Shown here one piece after another: positions 1-10,877 of a DNA stretch of 64,000 nt. Within the stretch, counting starts at the first letter, position 1. The number at the start of each line of letters is the position of its first letter. The stretch is from Acholoe squamosa (Eukaryota > Annelida > Polychaeta > Phyllodocida > Polynoidae), in assembly GCA_949317995.1 (NCBI GenBank), contig OX439046.1:41764002-41828001 (forward strand), read 5' to 3'. The translations under genes and the position numbers were made by a program. The notes beneath the pieces were generated by a model. It had not been told where the DNA came from. It saw only the letters and a list, made by a program, of their open reading frames with translations, and searched no databases.

Positions 1-13
1 CCGAGACGCCTTA

Positions 14-229
14 GTGTCTGTGGATCAACAGTGGCAGTTAGATTTGATGGACATGCAAGCTTTGGCGTCTTACAACGACGCGTTCCACTATGTGGTCACG
101 GCCATCGATGTTTTCTCCAGGTACGCGCGGGCTGGTCCTTCAGTCAAGGGTAAACGCTTAGCTTCCGTGCGTTGGAAGGGTTACGGCAACAAGTTCAACG
201 AGTGGATTCCTGTTAAGCAAATTACGTAG
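14..229 (+). pseudogene. Polinton integrase remnant with chromodomain tail
   Basis: The 71-residue frame begins with WQLDLMDMQ and continues to VVTAIDVFSRYA, the start of a retroviral-type integrase core including the first catalytic Asp region. It then jumps directly to VRWKGYGNKFNEWIP, a chromodomain-like segment normally more than 100 residues downstream. The second Asp and the Glu of the catalytic core are therefore missing, and the copy cannot be functional. Polinton integrases have exactly this core plus C-terminal chromodomain architecture. The N-terminal zinc-binding part lies outside the window or is lost. Confidence 0.75.
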
Positions 230-240
230 GAGGAAAAAAA

Positions 241-1316
241 AATGATCATCACCCTAGCTAGCAACAGTTCTATGGACTATTACCCTGACAACACCTTGAC
301 TACTTTCGGAATGTGCTTCGACTCGCTGCTCCTTCTGTCAGAGGACCACGAAGCGGCTCTTAGTGAAATCATCCTCCTGACATAATGGAGCAACGTGCGA
401 GATGACGACATGATCATGGTTGTTCCTCTGCGCACAGTGAACTCGCTGGCTAAGGCGAGAAAAGTTTTGAAAAGAGACGAAAATGCCAAACAGGAAACCG
501 ATCGCGGTGAACAGGCAAATTGACCTGAAGAAAATCCTCTACAGCACTAATCCTCTGAATGAAACGGAGAACTTTTCTGGTGAGAACCCAATGACGGAGC
601 TCTTAGAAAAAGAGTTGGAGGACCATATATTAAAACCTGGGAAGAAGTCGAAGCACCACGTCGTGTTGACATGGGAAAAATCGCAGTTCAAAGTCTACCT
701 GTCGACTTTCCAGAAAAGGCAGAGAATGAGGAGTCTGCTGGCGCAAAACTTGGTTCTGAAAATGGAGCGAACAAGGAAGGTGTGAACATTCAACCGAACA
801 TATTTCCTGTGCCACCCGTTTTCACGGCGACCAACGCTCGGAGGTGAAAACTTCCTAGTGCGGGGGTTCAAAGAGATTTTCTCTTACAACTCGCTGACGA
901 GGCGTGTCACCATTAACATGCCTTGATTCACGGTCATGATCATCACCAAGCATCTGGCACACATTCTAGGATTCAGGAACAAGACTTAATTTGTGACGCC
1001 GACCACCGCCCTCTATATCATGGACCCCTTCAGAGACATGTACTCTGTGTATGTGTACACGGACGCCATTCAAGAGAGACCCGTGGGTGATATGCACGTG
1101 CCTCTGTAACACTGCGTCGCAGTCGATAGAAGCGGAAAGCAAAGAGGGGAACACAAGCTGTGAGTTTTCCATATTTGGATTATTTTCCCTTGAAATCCAG
1201 AAGGTTGGACTAGATTGGGGTCTACTTAAGAGACAGAACTGGCTGACCCATACCATTCATGAGAGACAAGGTGACGGTGACACTTCATTTGAGACCCGTC
1301 GAGCGTTAACTGAAGA
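241..1316 (+). pseudogene. Polinton capsid-associated protein remnant
   Basis: The block starts with MIITLASNSSMDYYPDNTL, a common opening of a Polinton structural protein of about 350 residues. Further pieces appear in order but in shifting frames: a VRDDDMIMVVP stretch near 395-430, MDPFRDMYSVYVYTDAIQE at 1,020-1,075 followed by a VGDMHVPL motif, and a terminal RDKVTVTLHLRPVER near 1,262-1,305. Stops and frame changes between them show decay. In published Polinton work proteins of this group are treated as minor capsid or penton components. Identification here is from remembered family sequence, not from a search. Confidence 0.6.
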
Positions 1317-1329
1317 GGTGCAGACATGA

Positions 1330-1637
1330 TATGTACGTACTTTTTGTAGTCGTAGAAGTGTACCGCCGGAGGACAGGGGTACAGCGATTACTACAACGCT
1401 CAGTTCGGTGGCGGTATCGACGTACACAGTGGACGACCTTCCCAGAAAGGTCACGGTTTTGGAGGTGCGCTCTTGGGTCTCATGATGGCGGGAGGGACTT
1501 TTAAGAAGAGCGTGAAAGAAAGAGGGGTAGGTGCTCTAAAGAATCTGGCGGGTAAGGTACTCTCTCCGGGGGAAAAAAAAGGCGGCTACCAAACGTCGGA
1601 CGTAAAAGACGCCGGGGTGACAATTTTTGTTTGCTAG
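1330..1637 (+). pseudogene. Small glycine-rich Polinton protein remnant
   Basis: Downstream of the capsid-associated block, one frame reads GHGFGGALLGLMMAGGTF and then a basic/amphipathic stretch (KKSVKERGVGALKNLAGKVL) ending near 1,637. Small proteins of this kind sit between the two capsid-type genes in Polintons that I recall. The N-terminal half, around 1,330-1,440, is in other frames and poorly preserved. The function in the family is not firmly known to me; a DNA- or membrane-active virion peptide is a guess. Confidence 0.45.
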
Positions 1638-1714
1638 GCGACCGACCTATAGATAAAAGGACTAGGTTAGCGGTCACCGGCGTCAGTCTACCAACGACGT
1701 GAAGAGGGAGCGCA

Positions 1715-2937
1715 ATGGCCTATGTACACGAGAACAGCAGAGAGTGTGCTCTCTCTGAGCTCGACCTGCACGCCATAGCACCGACTCAGACCACTATCCT
1801 GAAGTCGATCTTTGTCGGGTTAGAGATGAAAAACTCTTTGGGAGACGGAAGCAACATAAATTTTACTCTCAGTAAGTCGCAAGAGTACACGGACCTAAAC
1901 GAAAACTACCTGCATCTAGAATGGGAGGTCCTGAAACCAAACGGCGAAGCTCCGGACGCTAACGACAAGGTGGCTCCGGTGAACAACTTGGCTCACTAGC
2001 TCTTTATGGATGTCCAAGTCTCCATCGGAGGTTTCAAAGTGTCTGGCAACACCGAAACCTACACCTACAGAGCTTACCTGGAAGGTTTACTCAACTACGA
2101 CAAAGGCACCAAGACGCGGCTGGTAAATTCCACACCTTATCCGAAGAGAACCTGTGGTTCAAGGCGCACAAAGAACTCATCTCCAATGGGCGCTTTCTGC
2201 TGATGGTGAGACTCCACTTTGACCTGGCTGATCAACCAAAGTTCATAGCTGGAGAGACAGAAATCAATCTGACTCTGAAACAAGCTTCGCCTAGTTTCTA
2301 TCTGACGAGCGACGGCGACAAGGCATACAAACTCAAGATTTACAAAGCTAAGCTCTACGTGCGTTGCGCACTGGTAGCAGATGCTGTGGTGGAAACGCAC
2401 GAAAAGGCTGTGATAGAACAGGGTCCCTTTGACTACCCAGTCACCAGTGTTGAGGTGACGAGCTACGCCATCCCTGCAGGTAACAGAGATCACACCTACA
2501 CACACTCCAACACAGGTCAACTGCTCAAGTCCTAAGCCAAGAACCCGTTCGAACTGAAACATTGCAATGTCAACTCGCTTCAAGTTACCAGAAGGTGCCG
2601 AACGATGCCTACGTGCCCAACTTTGCCAAAAAGGAAGCGGTGAGAGAGTACCTGGCACTACACACGGAAACGGGGATGTACGAGGGTTCACGCTCCTGGG
2701 ACATTTCCTACAACGATTTCCTGAACGGGTAACGCTCTTCCCGCTGGATTTAACTCCGGACAGGCCGCCCGACGGGTGTAGAGTGAACCTTATAAAAGCG
2801 GGTCAACTGAGGGTGGTGCTCAGTTTCGGCGCGGCGCTGGCGGAGACGACAACGGTGCTCTTGTACTTGGTGTACGACAAGATCGTCGAGCTGACCAGAG
2901 ATCGACATCCCATCACAGACTACCATATGAACTGAAG
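1715..2937 (+). pseudogene. F54H12.2-like Polinton capsid-type protein remnant
   Basis: The frame at 1,715-1,999 starts MAYVHENSRECALSELDL and continues through LDLHAIAPTQTTILKS, the typical opening of the F54H12.2-like family. Parts continue at 2,006-2,203 (VSIGGFKVSG, YTYRAYLEGLLNY), 2,203-2,535 (a beta-rich segment ending GNRDHTYTHSNTGQL) and 2,567-2,937 (LFPLDLTPD and LRVVLSFGAALAETTTVLLY near the C-terminus). All the family blocks are present in order, separated by at least one stop (at 1,997-1,999) and several frame changes. The full-length relative would be about 400 residues. The protein is thought to be a virion shell component; this copy is dead. Confidence 0.7.
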
Positions 2938-2984
2938 ACGAGAGAGTAGTGCATGAATACAGTCGAAATAAACAAAACATCATT

Positions 2985-3300
2985 TACTAGGTGTTTTCTC
3001 TTGTGACACTATCCCCAAGCACCCTGTCAAGGACACTTGTTTCGTGAGTAAAACGGATCCTCAACATTTACCAGGTCAACATTGGGTGGCGTTTTACATG
3101 TCAAGGACAGGAGAGGCGTACTACTTTGATTCATTCGGTCACCTCTGCTGAGCACAGAGTTCTTATCTTTCCTGAGATGTTCTGCTCTGTTCAAGTGGCA
3201 AAGAAATCATATTCAACTCCAAGACACTTCTGCTGACACCTGTGGACCTCATTGCTTGCATTTCCTGATCGAAGCATATCAAACAAGACACCCCAAAAAG
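2985..3300 (+). pseudogene. Adenovirus-type cysteine protease remnant
   Basis: One frame gives GVFSCDTIPKHPVKD, then PGQHWVAFYM (candidate catalytic His before Trp) and YYFDSFGHLC. After a stop and a frame change comes LQDTSADTCGPHCLHFLIEA, with the catalytic Cys candidate at 3,241-3,243. The spacing and the His-Trp and CGPHCLHF motifs fit the C5/Ulp1-like protease that Polintons use for virion maturation. A stop after GHLC and a disrupted middle make it a pseudogene. The ORF continuing to 3,461 is low-complexity acidic sequence without recognisable family. Confidence 0.65.
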
Positions 3301-4226
3301 AGCGTCATGCAAAAGAGCAGAAACCCAAAACTGAGCGACCGGTCAGTGAGTCAAAGGCTCGCGATGATGACGATGATGTGAAGACAGAAGAAGGGTGCTG
3401 GAAACATGTGCAGGTCAAAAATGGTGTTGGATTTATCCAAACTAGTGCAGAGTATGTCTAGAGTCAAAATGCAGTATGTGTGAGCACTTGTAATGTTTAA
3501 ATTATGCAGTGGAGTATTCTGATGACATAACCAGCTTGGAAACCATTCAAACATGGGAATTTCAGTGTATCATTATATAATGACAATTACTTAATATATT
3601 CCAGGACATCACTCTATGGGGTACTACTCCACCTCCACCTCACAAGTATTAGGATTTAAGACCAACAGAATACATGTAAAAGTAAGAAAAAAACAAGCTG
3701 ACAGGTGGGCAATTCTAGGTATGTGGTCGTCTTTAGGTTAATCTAACCTAGAAGTGCAGAGGAGAGAAGAGGAAACCATGCTGAAGGTGATGCTAAATGT
3801 GATTGATTGTTTAGGCCTCTGTACATGATTCTATGACATTGTTAGCGGTTAGAATGAAGGATAGTCAGTTTTAATCCCAGGTCATCTATCGGTCACCATA
3901 ACTGAGGCAGACCTACTGCCAGGATGTGACGTGAATGAGCGTCATGCAACGCCGTGGTATAGACAGTGAGCAGCAACACATAGTTTCGTACATTAAAAAT
4001 TATTTTCATTTTATTCATAAATTACCCCGGACATTTTGATGTGGAACCAAATTCAGAATTGGGGTAATATTGTTCCAGGGGTTTTTCTCAGAAGTTAGTA
4101 TGTTATTTATCGCATTCTTATGTTATTCTACTGGTTCCATAACATACAAGTACAAATTATTTTTCGACCCCCCTGTCACAGAAGATGTATTGCATTTTAT
4201 TAAAGACAGATGAGTGTTATTGCAAG
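3301..4226. other. No gene seen
   Basis: AT-rich sequence without a coding frame, splice pattern or repeat that I can support. An acidic run of Asp codons near 3,360-3,380 is low complexity and probably trails the Polinton remnant. Confidence 0.6.
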
Positions 4227-4538
4227 TTATTTTAATGTCAGTAGTTTTATCGCCAAGAAAGTTACCGGGCACCTGGATGCAAGACCATCCTCACTACAAC
4301 TGGTACTTCTGAATGAACAATATTCTATAATCGGTCTGATTGTACAACAGTATATCTTTACACTTTGCTCTTGTGTCAAAAACTTTCTTAACTTAGCAAA
4401 CCTAAAAATTTTATTCCATACATTTCTCTTAATAATTTTAATCTGTTTATCAAAACTAAGTTTACTGTCAATATGTACACCTAGGTATGGAAGGTAGTAG
4501 TAGTAGTAAGGAATTTTATTGATCAAAAAGATACACAC

Positions 4539-5311
4539 ATACTAGTGCTATTTTCATGATGATCAATGTGAAATGAATTGTCTTTCTAATAACAATATAT
4601 GAAAAATTACCATGATTATTATTCAATGGACATTCTTAGTGAAAAATACACTTATTCACACCATAAAATAAACAAGAAAATATAAAAGTACATTTCTGGA
4701 TCCAATCATATACAACAGTTCATGCCAATTGGTAAGACTTATGGCCAAATAACTCAGCTTTTGGTGCTTCTGCCTTTTACCGGTTGAGCGGATGAAATCA
4801 CCACACCCATTTAAATACTTTCAAATAATAATATAACATATGGTCTAGTGGTTGGTTGATGAATCACCAGCCTTCCACCTAGACCAGTTAATACAGATAA
4901 ATTACATGAGAAACCCAGGACTAATTCCATAGGGTCCAATATTTCAAGGCTTCACATGTCAATACATTTTTTCATTTAATACCATCTCTGAATTTACTTA
5001 TGTCACGAGCCTTCTGTTGCTAGGCTGTCAGGGTCTGCCAGAGAAGGTTGCCCCTATACAGTGGACTGCTCCTGAACAGTGCATAGTGGGGCATATCCAC
5101 CCTAAGACGGACCCCATCATTACCCCTCAGTACCCTCGGTGGTTGAGCAACGAAGGTGACAGTTTGCACAGTGCTGCCATCCCAGCTAGCACAACTCGTG
5201 CGATTTACGTCATTCTTACGTGAAAACTCATGTTATTTACGTAAAAAAGATATCATTTGGATGAGTAGTGCTAGCAGGGATTGAAGTCTATAGTAGAATC
5301 CGGACATCTTT
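4539..5311. other. Insertion splitting the RT remnant
   Basis: This stretch separates the YADD block from the YLGVHID block. It begins next to a short (GTA)n run at 4,492-4,508 and contains the 99-bp inverted-repeat element at 5,181-5,279. An imperfect inverted repeat (GGTCTAGTGG / CCACCTAGACC) lies at about 4,841-4,886. No coding frame is supported. Confidence 0.5.
5181..5279. repeat. 99-bp MITE-like inverted-repeat element
   Basis: The segment starts CCCAGCTAGCAC and ends GTGCTAGCAGGG, 12-bp terminal inverted repeats with one mismatch, flanked on both sides by AT. The inside has no coding capacity and holds an imperfect TTACGTcattCTTACGT repeat. Small size and paired ends suggest a non-autonomous DNA transposon. 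It lies inside the insertion that splits the LINE remnant. Confidence 0.5.
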
Positions 5312-6317
5312 TTAATTTATGAGCACTACAAAACCACATAAATTTTGTTTACTTGGATTTACTGTTAGTCTGTTTTCGATAACCCAACGTTTAAAGTTAA
5401 TTACATCCTCATTCAAATTCTCAGTAACCAAGTCTACATCTTTGTTAGAACTATAAATCACAATGTCATCAGCATACAGTTTAATCTTGCATTTTTTATA
5501 CCTTAACAACATCATCAATATATAGGACAAAAGAAAACTGATCCTTAAGGAACACAGTAATCAATATCTTGGTTTGAGGACAATTTACTACCATAGCTAG
5601 TTTGTTGTTTTCTATTTTCGAGTTAACTTTTAGACCATAGAAAATAAGATTTACTCAAACCAAGTTTACTGAGTTTAATTAGCAATTTTGAATGTATTAC
5701 TCTATCAAATGCTTTAGTGAAGTCTATAAATAGGGCCCCTGTTACCAGACCATTGTTTCTACATTCATAAAGCTCATTAACAAAGTCAAAAGTGGCATCA
5801 CCAGTACCAGTCCCTTTTTTGTAACCATATTGGTTGTCACAAAAAGTACCATTTTTATTCATACTTTCACATAAGTAATAATACATAATTTTCTCAATGA
5901 CTTTTGATGGCATTGGTAGTATTGATATTGGTCTCCAATTTTTTACCATTGCCAAGTCTCCATCCTTAGGTAATGGTCTTACAACTGCCTTTGCCGAACA
6001 TTTTGGAAAAATACCCCTGTCCAGACTAATTTGTATCAGATGAGTGAATTGATTTATCAACAACAATAATGCCGACGAGACGATATATCAGTTGATGCTT
6101 AAACCCCTCTACCATATATTGAATGGATTGCTCTCCTGCATCCCCAGGGTAGTCCTCTGGTCAAAGAACAGGGCCATCACCTTGATAGGAGTCCTGGTAT
6201 TGACTGTTGTCATCTGGGTAAGACTGAGCAAAAATCATATTATTTTTACAATTGTAGGTTCTATGTAAATCTTAAGTTTCACTTTTGCTGTACCTTCTTT
6301 TAGTTCATCTATGATTC

Positions 6318-6318
<1 letters not shown>

Positions 6319-6356
<38 letters not shown>
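6319..6356. repeat. (AT)n microsatellite
   Basis: Nearly pure AT dinucleotide run directly abutting the LTR at 6,357. A matching TATATATATAT follows the partner LTR at 21,308, so the gypsy element probably inserted into an AT tract. Confidence 0.85.
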
Positions 6357-6360
<4 letters not shown>

Positions 6361-6713
6361 GGGGCTCGTAGATCGTGATATAGTGTGAGCGTCTTCCTCG
6401 AGAGGATGTTTTGAGCGGTGCGCCCATGACCGGTAGTCACTAGAGGTCCTCATGACCCCTGGTCGCTGCGGGGTGCCGGCAGCACTGTTCCCCTCGCTCC
6501 AGCTCCTACCTGGGGCCAGAGAAGGCGTTAGTCTTGCTCTACCTGCCAACGGAGTCGGACCACTTCCCACTGAACTTAATATCACTTTAAGCAACCTTCT
6601 TTGAGGAAGATGTAAAACATACACCAAAATAAATATGTGCCGGTTGCACTAAACCGAGATACTTTGTCTGGTTTTACTTCAAACCATTCGAGTCATACAT
6701 TCGAACCACTACA
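6357..6713 (+). repeat. 5' LTR of gypsy element 1
   Basis: Begins TGTAGGGGCTCG and ends CGAACCACTACA (TG...CA). It has the same length as, and about two to three dozen differences by eye from, the copy at 20,951-21,307, so this is an old insertion. An AATAAA lies near its 3' part. Confidence 0.9.
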
Positions 6714-6714
6714 C

Positions 6715-6726
6715 TGGTGCCGTGAC
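6715..6726 (+). promoter_or_regulatory. Primer-binding site, tRNA-His type
   Basis: TGGTGCCGTGAC starts one base after the LTR end. It is complementary to the 3' end of metazoan tRNA-His (…GTCACGGCACCA). The same 12 bases follow the 5' LTRs of elements 2 and 3 in this window. Confidence 0.75.
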
Positions 6727-7116
6727 CAGTTCTTGGTGTTAGTGCGCGGCCCTGGAGGCCAAACACACGCACGATAGAACCCCAGAAAGAAGTTCGAGCA
6801 CCTCGAGAAAGTAATTTCTTTTATTATACTGTTACATTTTAAGACTTTATCTTATTGATAACCTTATATCCTGGCTGTATGAAAAGGTCCAATCAAGTCA
6901 TTAACTCCCAGGATGTCAGTTTTTATCACAGTCGCAGTAAAAAGGTTTAATTTGTGTAACACGCTCGATCGATATAACTTCTTATGCATAGAACTTCTTC
7001 AATAATGTCTCTGTAATTACTATATTCCATGTCCAATCTAGTATAGTAGTTCTTCATATGTGTACCAAAAAATTAGGACTGAGGGTTGAAAAATTTTGAA
7101 AACCTTAACTTAAAAA

Positions 7117-7382
7117 GTACTTAGACCTTTCATACCATAATGCTGCTTCATACACAACTACTTAAGCAATGGGAAACACCAAGAAATGTACATTCAATAC
7201 CTACCTGGGGTCTCCTGTATGGCTCAGAAAATTAAATTTCACTTTTTTGCGACTAATTTTTTTACATCAATCAAACCAGAAGGTCCAAAAATTAACTAGG
7301 AGTATCCAAACAGGCCTAAAATACCAGCCACACATGTAAAGTAACATATTAGATAGCAGTAGTATAGCTCAGACAACTCTCA
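7117..7382. repeat. Direct repeat, copy 1 (copy 2 at 7,490-7,764)
   Basis: Both copies open with GTACTTAGACCTTTCATA and close with AGACAACTCTCA. They differ by a handful of substitutions and short indels and are offset by 373 bp. No coding capacity. They probably mark a local duplication in the flank of the decayed DNA transposon to the right. Confidence 0.8.
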
Positions 7383-7849
7383 GGTTGACCACAACCAATG
7401 AAGCAATACCATGTCAAATCCCCTCCGCGGAGGCGGATACCGGTCAAGTGCGTTACACACAGTCACTCATAGATAGAGGCTCCATAGAGGTACTTAGACC
7501 TTTCATATAATAATGCTGCTTCATACACAACTACTTAAGCAATGGGACTTCTGTTTAACACCAACAAATGTACATTCAATACCTACCTGGGGTCTCCTGT
7601 ATGGCTCAGAAAATTAAATTTCACTTTTTTGCGACTAATTTTTTTACATCGATCAAACCAGAAGGTCCAAAAATGAGCTAGGAGTATCCAAACAGGCCTA
7701 AAATACCAGCCACACATGTCTAGTAACAGATTAGATAGCAGTAGTATACCTCAGACAACTCTCAAGCAAGCATATCTCAAGCAAGCTATACCATAACAGA
7801 TATCGGTCAAGCGTGTTACACGCAATGTCATGCAGTGAAACATAGGTAG

Positions 7850-7990
7850 GTAATACTGGTTATGAATAATATATAATATAATGAACTATAGCAGCCCACC
7901 AGTGTATTGGGTCTGCTGTACAATGCTAATATACTTCGGGGTGTCTTTGGGGTTTTAGCTGCTTGTCTGCAGATCCATTCGGCAGTCGAA
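7850..7990 (-). repeat. Inverted copy of gypsy 3' non-coding region
   Basis: Read on the minus strand this matches 20,200-20,345 (the sequence just after ORF3 of element 1) almost base for base, for example GGATCTGCAGACAAGCAGC and ATTAGCATTGTACAGCAGAC. It is a scrap of a related gypsy element in opposite orientation, about 1.1 kb inside the 5' LTR. Confidence 0.85.
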
Positions 7991-8151
7991 GAACTTGGCG
8001 GTGTGTGTTGTGCCCTAGAGAAGATGGGAACATGTAGATTCGTCCATTAGGTTTCCCGGGTCTGCATCCGTCCGGGATCCTTCGATTGGGCAGTTTTGGT
8101 CTTAGTTATAGTGGGCAAAGTAAAACAGGTGATAACCGGGATCAATGACAT

Positions 8152-10392
8152 CTAACTAGTGCATGCGCTGCGGTACTTGAGAAAGCTTCCGATCAGCCAG
8201 TTGGATGGTGAGGGGATCGAGTTCTCAGTGTTGCCATTACGACTTTGCTTTGGCCGAGTGCCTCTGCCAAAAACGTTGAGGGGATGGACCCTAGCTGGGA
8301 TAATCTCCTTCCCCCACTTGAAGCTTCTCTTGTCCGACACCATGTAGCGCAGCATGTAGTGCACTTGGTAGAAGTCATTGTACTTGGCTACCACCTTACC
8401 CATAAGCCACTCGTCCTTTGAGCTGGTACTGGCGAGGCTGGCAGTGATAAGAATGTCACCTACATGGTACTCATCCTGCACCAGTACCAACTTCCCTACA
8501 CTGCCCATTGGTTGTACATCCTCCTGAGGGAGGGTCGAGGTCCATGGATCCTGTCGTGCTCGCTTGGTTGTAGGGACGGCGACGGCACGCTCCACGGCAC
8601 GCTTTCGTGCGGCACACGGGGCAACGTTCTCCTTGTCAGCCCGGTCACTTCGAATGCGCTTACGTGGCACGACTGTTGCGCACAACAGGATCATAATCAG
8701 GGTCGCCGTCTGCCACAGCAGAGGCCCTCGCAGGCCGCGTTTTCATCTGAACCAGGGCTTGCTTTGGCGGGGGAGAGGTGCTGGCATCCGCGTTGTCCAC
8801 CTCTGCAGGGACACTGGCAGGCCGCATTTTCTTCTGCTGTGTTTGCTTTGGTGGGGGAGGCTTCTTGTTCTTGGTGAAAACCAGCTCATGCTCAATCCAT
8901 CCTGAGCAGCCAGTCACGGACCTAAGGTCAACCGAGCAGCACCACGAGTGAGGCGGGCAGAGGTGACATCCTGCAGAGGGTTCGGTGTGGTGTACGAGTA
9001 TCGAGAACACTGAGATGTTTCGATACAGGCTGGAGGGTGAGTCAGAAGCATAATGGACCACCTTGACATGTGACAGGTTCTCCCTGATGAATGCTGCCAG
9101 GCAGCGGAGAAACGCCAAGATGGCACCAGTGTCATGCTTCCGGTGCACTGAGCCACAGAGTGGTGCTTTGTGGCGCCAGTGTCCTCATCACAGTAGTGGA
9201 TGACTGCAGGGTGCAGGGTCACTGGCTCCTTCGCGTAATACATACTCTGTGGGGCATCGGGGTATGATACCATCCAGTTCTCCGCAAAGACCATCTGGAT
9301 GGTAACTTCCAGTGACGACACACTCGCTCGCAGCTCACGTACGATGCGGTCTTGGTTGTGAGCACGGTTAACATGGGCAGCCATGGTGAGGAACTCCAAT
9401 CTGCTTTTCTTGATGAAGTCCGCCTTGAATGCAATCTCTGTACAAGGGCGGAGCTTCTTGATGGTAGTATTCTTCTGAGTTCCATCTTTGCCTGTCGACA
9501 CATACTCACAGTCCACATTCTTCCACAATTCATACTTGACAGTCTCGGAGGCTTTCTCCTGGAGAGTCCGTTCGAAATCCTCCCAGGTCATTGTCACAAA
9601 CATCTCGTCTTTGAAAGATGGCAGCAAGCCGGAGTGCAAAGTTCTGGTGCTTCTGGCAAAGGCACAGGTCAGTACTTTGGAGATCCACGGGGATGAACCA
9701 GGGAAGGTGGTTCTTCCGGATGTTATAGAAGAGTGACTGGGAGACCTGCAAGTGAGGAGGGTGTGTCGCCTCGTACCTTTTTATGGATGAACTCCCTGAG
9801 GTACATTTGCTGGTGCTTCACCTTCTTCCAGGTCTTAGTGTCTTTCTTACCAGGTCTCATTTCGGAGTTCTCCGGGTCAGACAAGAACTCCTTCACACTC
9901 TCTATCTTGGCCTCCTGGTTTACCATGTGTGGAGATGGCTGGTCTGAAGGGTTTTTGAGTAGTGACCTCCTGTCCATGCCAAGGGTCTTTGCCAAGCTCA
10001 CCGCGATCCGCGACGCGCTCCTCCCCGTGCGCTACAGCAGGTTCACCATCCAGTGAAGCTGCTGCAACTCGCTCCTCTGTGTGCGCTACAGCAGGTTCAG
10101 CGACAGGTGGACGGTTCGACTGGGCATGGGCAAGCTGAGCTTGCAACTCCTCGATCTGTAGATGTGCCTCAGTCAGGTCTCTGTTCAGTAGCCCTTGTTT
10201 GTAGTAGTGGTTGGTTCTGGGAGAGTTGGTCTTCCTTTGCTGTTTCTTCAGGTTTTTAGGAGTGGTCGGTGTCGGTTTGGTGGTCAGTCCTTGTTTCGTC
10301 ATTGTGTGGTGAGGCTGTGCACGCAGGCTGCAAACAAATGAACAATCATTAATTTTCAGTTTCATCATGCCCCATTTATTTATAAGATACAT
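8152..10392 (-). pseudogene. Decayed transposase related to gene A
   Basis: Pieces on the minus strand run from 10,392 down to 8,152. First comes an Ala/Glu-rich N-terminal stretch with tandem EPAVAH.EERVA units. Next (9,723-10,001) is SVKEFLSDPENSEMRPGKKD, then DLCLCQKHQNFALRLAAI, matching AICLCKPHANMGMLLEAV of gene A. The middle (8,914-9,639) has VFAENWMVSYPD and KEPVTLHPAVIHY, equal to the DYAENW...DQITLHPMVVYH block of gene A. Then SDSPSSLYRN (near 9,030) matches TDSPTSQYRN. The third block, with the Glu before GHGKGP, is absent. The C-terminal piece at 8,694-8,152 has a YHVGDILITA...DEWLMGKVVAKYNDFYQVHY region. Frame changes between pieces make it non-functional. It represents an older, different family of the same transposase type. 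Confidence 0.7.
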
Positions 10393-10877
10393 GTAAATGG
10401 AAATAATCGATTTCGATCAAGCATGTTACACTTGGTTACTCATACATGTATTTAGATTAAAGGTTTGAATGATACATACATCATTAAAATGGCAGTATAC
10501 AATAATCTTAATTCTAAAAATTCAACAAGCAAGGAAACATTCTACATAGAACAAACTATTTTAATCTCAGATTTATTATATTCATATAATAATTACATTC
10601 ACTGAGGTACACTGCCTTTACGGAGGGTGGCACTGTAAATTGATAACAATTAGTTAAATAATGTCATTGATTAAGTTAAGTTAAATAGAAGTGTGTTATA
10701 AATCATACTAGGTAACACTTTATATTACTGATCAAGAATTTTAAGGCCAATTTGAGTTTTAGAATTATTATAAATTTAATATTTTAGGGCCAATTTTAGT
10801 TTTAGAATTATTATAAATTTAAGATTCTTCACAGATAAGAACACAAAAGAAGGGACTATGATTCAAATACTTACACA
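10393..10877. other. No gene seen
   Basis: AT-rich. It contains one more TCAAGCATGTTACAC motif near 10,416, in inverted orientation to the one near 6,955, and a short duplicated AATTTTAG.TTTAGAATTATTATAAATTT segment near 10,740-10,820. Confidence 0.55.

Larger units (their letters stand above)
1..3300 (+). mobile_element. Decayed Polinton/Maverick, structural-gene part
   Basis: Five successive blocks on the + strand match the late-gene order I know from Polintons: chromodomain-type integrase, a capsid-associated protein, a small glycine-rich protein, an F54H12.2-like capsid-type protein, and an adenovirus-type cysteine protease. All blocks carry stops or frameshifts, so nothing here is intact. 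The left end of the element lies outside the window and the right end is not defined. No DNA polymerase B or packaging ATPase part is visible. The family assignment rests on several independent protein matches in the right order; the exact borders are inference. Confidence 0.8.
4227..6066 (-). pseudogene. Non-LTR retrotransposon reverse transcriptase, interrupted
   Basis: Read on the minus strand from 6,066, the frame shows NWRPISILPMPSKVIEKI, then QYGYKKGTGT, then FIDFTKAFDRVIHSKLL: the first RT blocks of a LINE-type element. A stop interrupts near 5,623. The next frame (5,530-5,312) carries KLYADDIVIYSS, the catalytic YADD box, and RLTVNPSKQ. The following block, YLGVHIDSKLSFDKQIK, which normally lies about 50 residues later, appears only at 4,480-4,430, so roughly 0.6-0.7 kb of foreign DNA is inserted. 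No endonuclease domain is visible upstream. The element is a 5'-truncated, dead copy. Clade is not certain; the block style suggests a CR1/jockey-like group. Confidence 0.8.
6727..8151. other. Non-coding stretch with duplicated segments
   Basis: No gene seen. It contains two direct copies of a roughly 270-bp segment (7,117-7,382 and 7,490-7,764) and three occurrences of a TCAAGCGTGTTACACG-like motif (inverted near 6,955-6,975, direct near 7,443 and 7,806). An inverted match to the 3' region of gypsy element 1 lies at about 7,850-7,990. Confidence 0.6.

Noticed and set aside
4838..4890. tRNA-derived SINE head (TGGTCTAGTGGTTGG resembles an A box)
   Set aside because: No B box at the right distance; the match is better explained by a local inverted repeat.
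6316..6627. 103-codon minus-strand ORF
   Set aside because: Ends in Ile-Tyr runs from the AT microsatellite and otherwise lies in LTR sequence.
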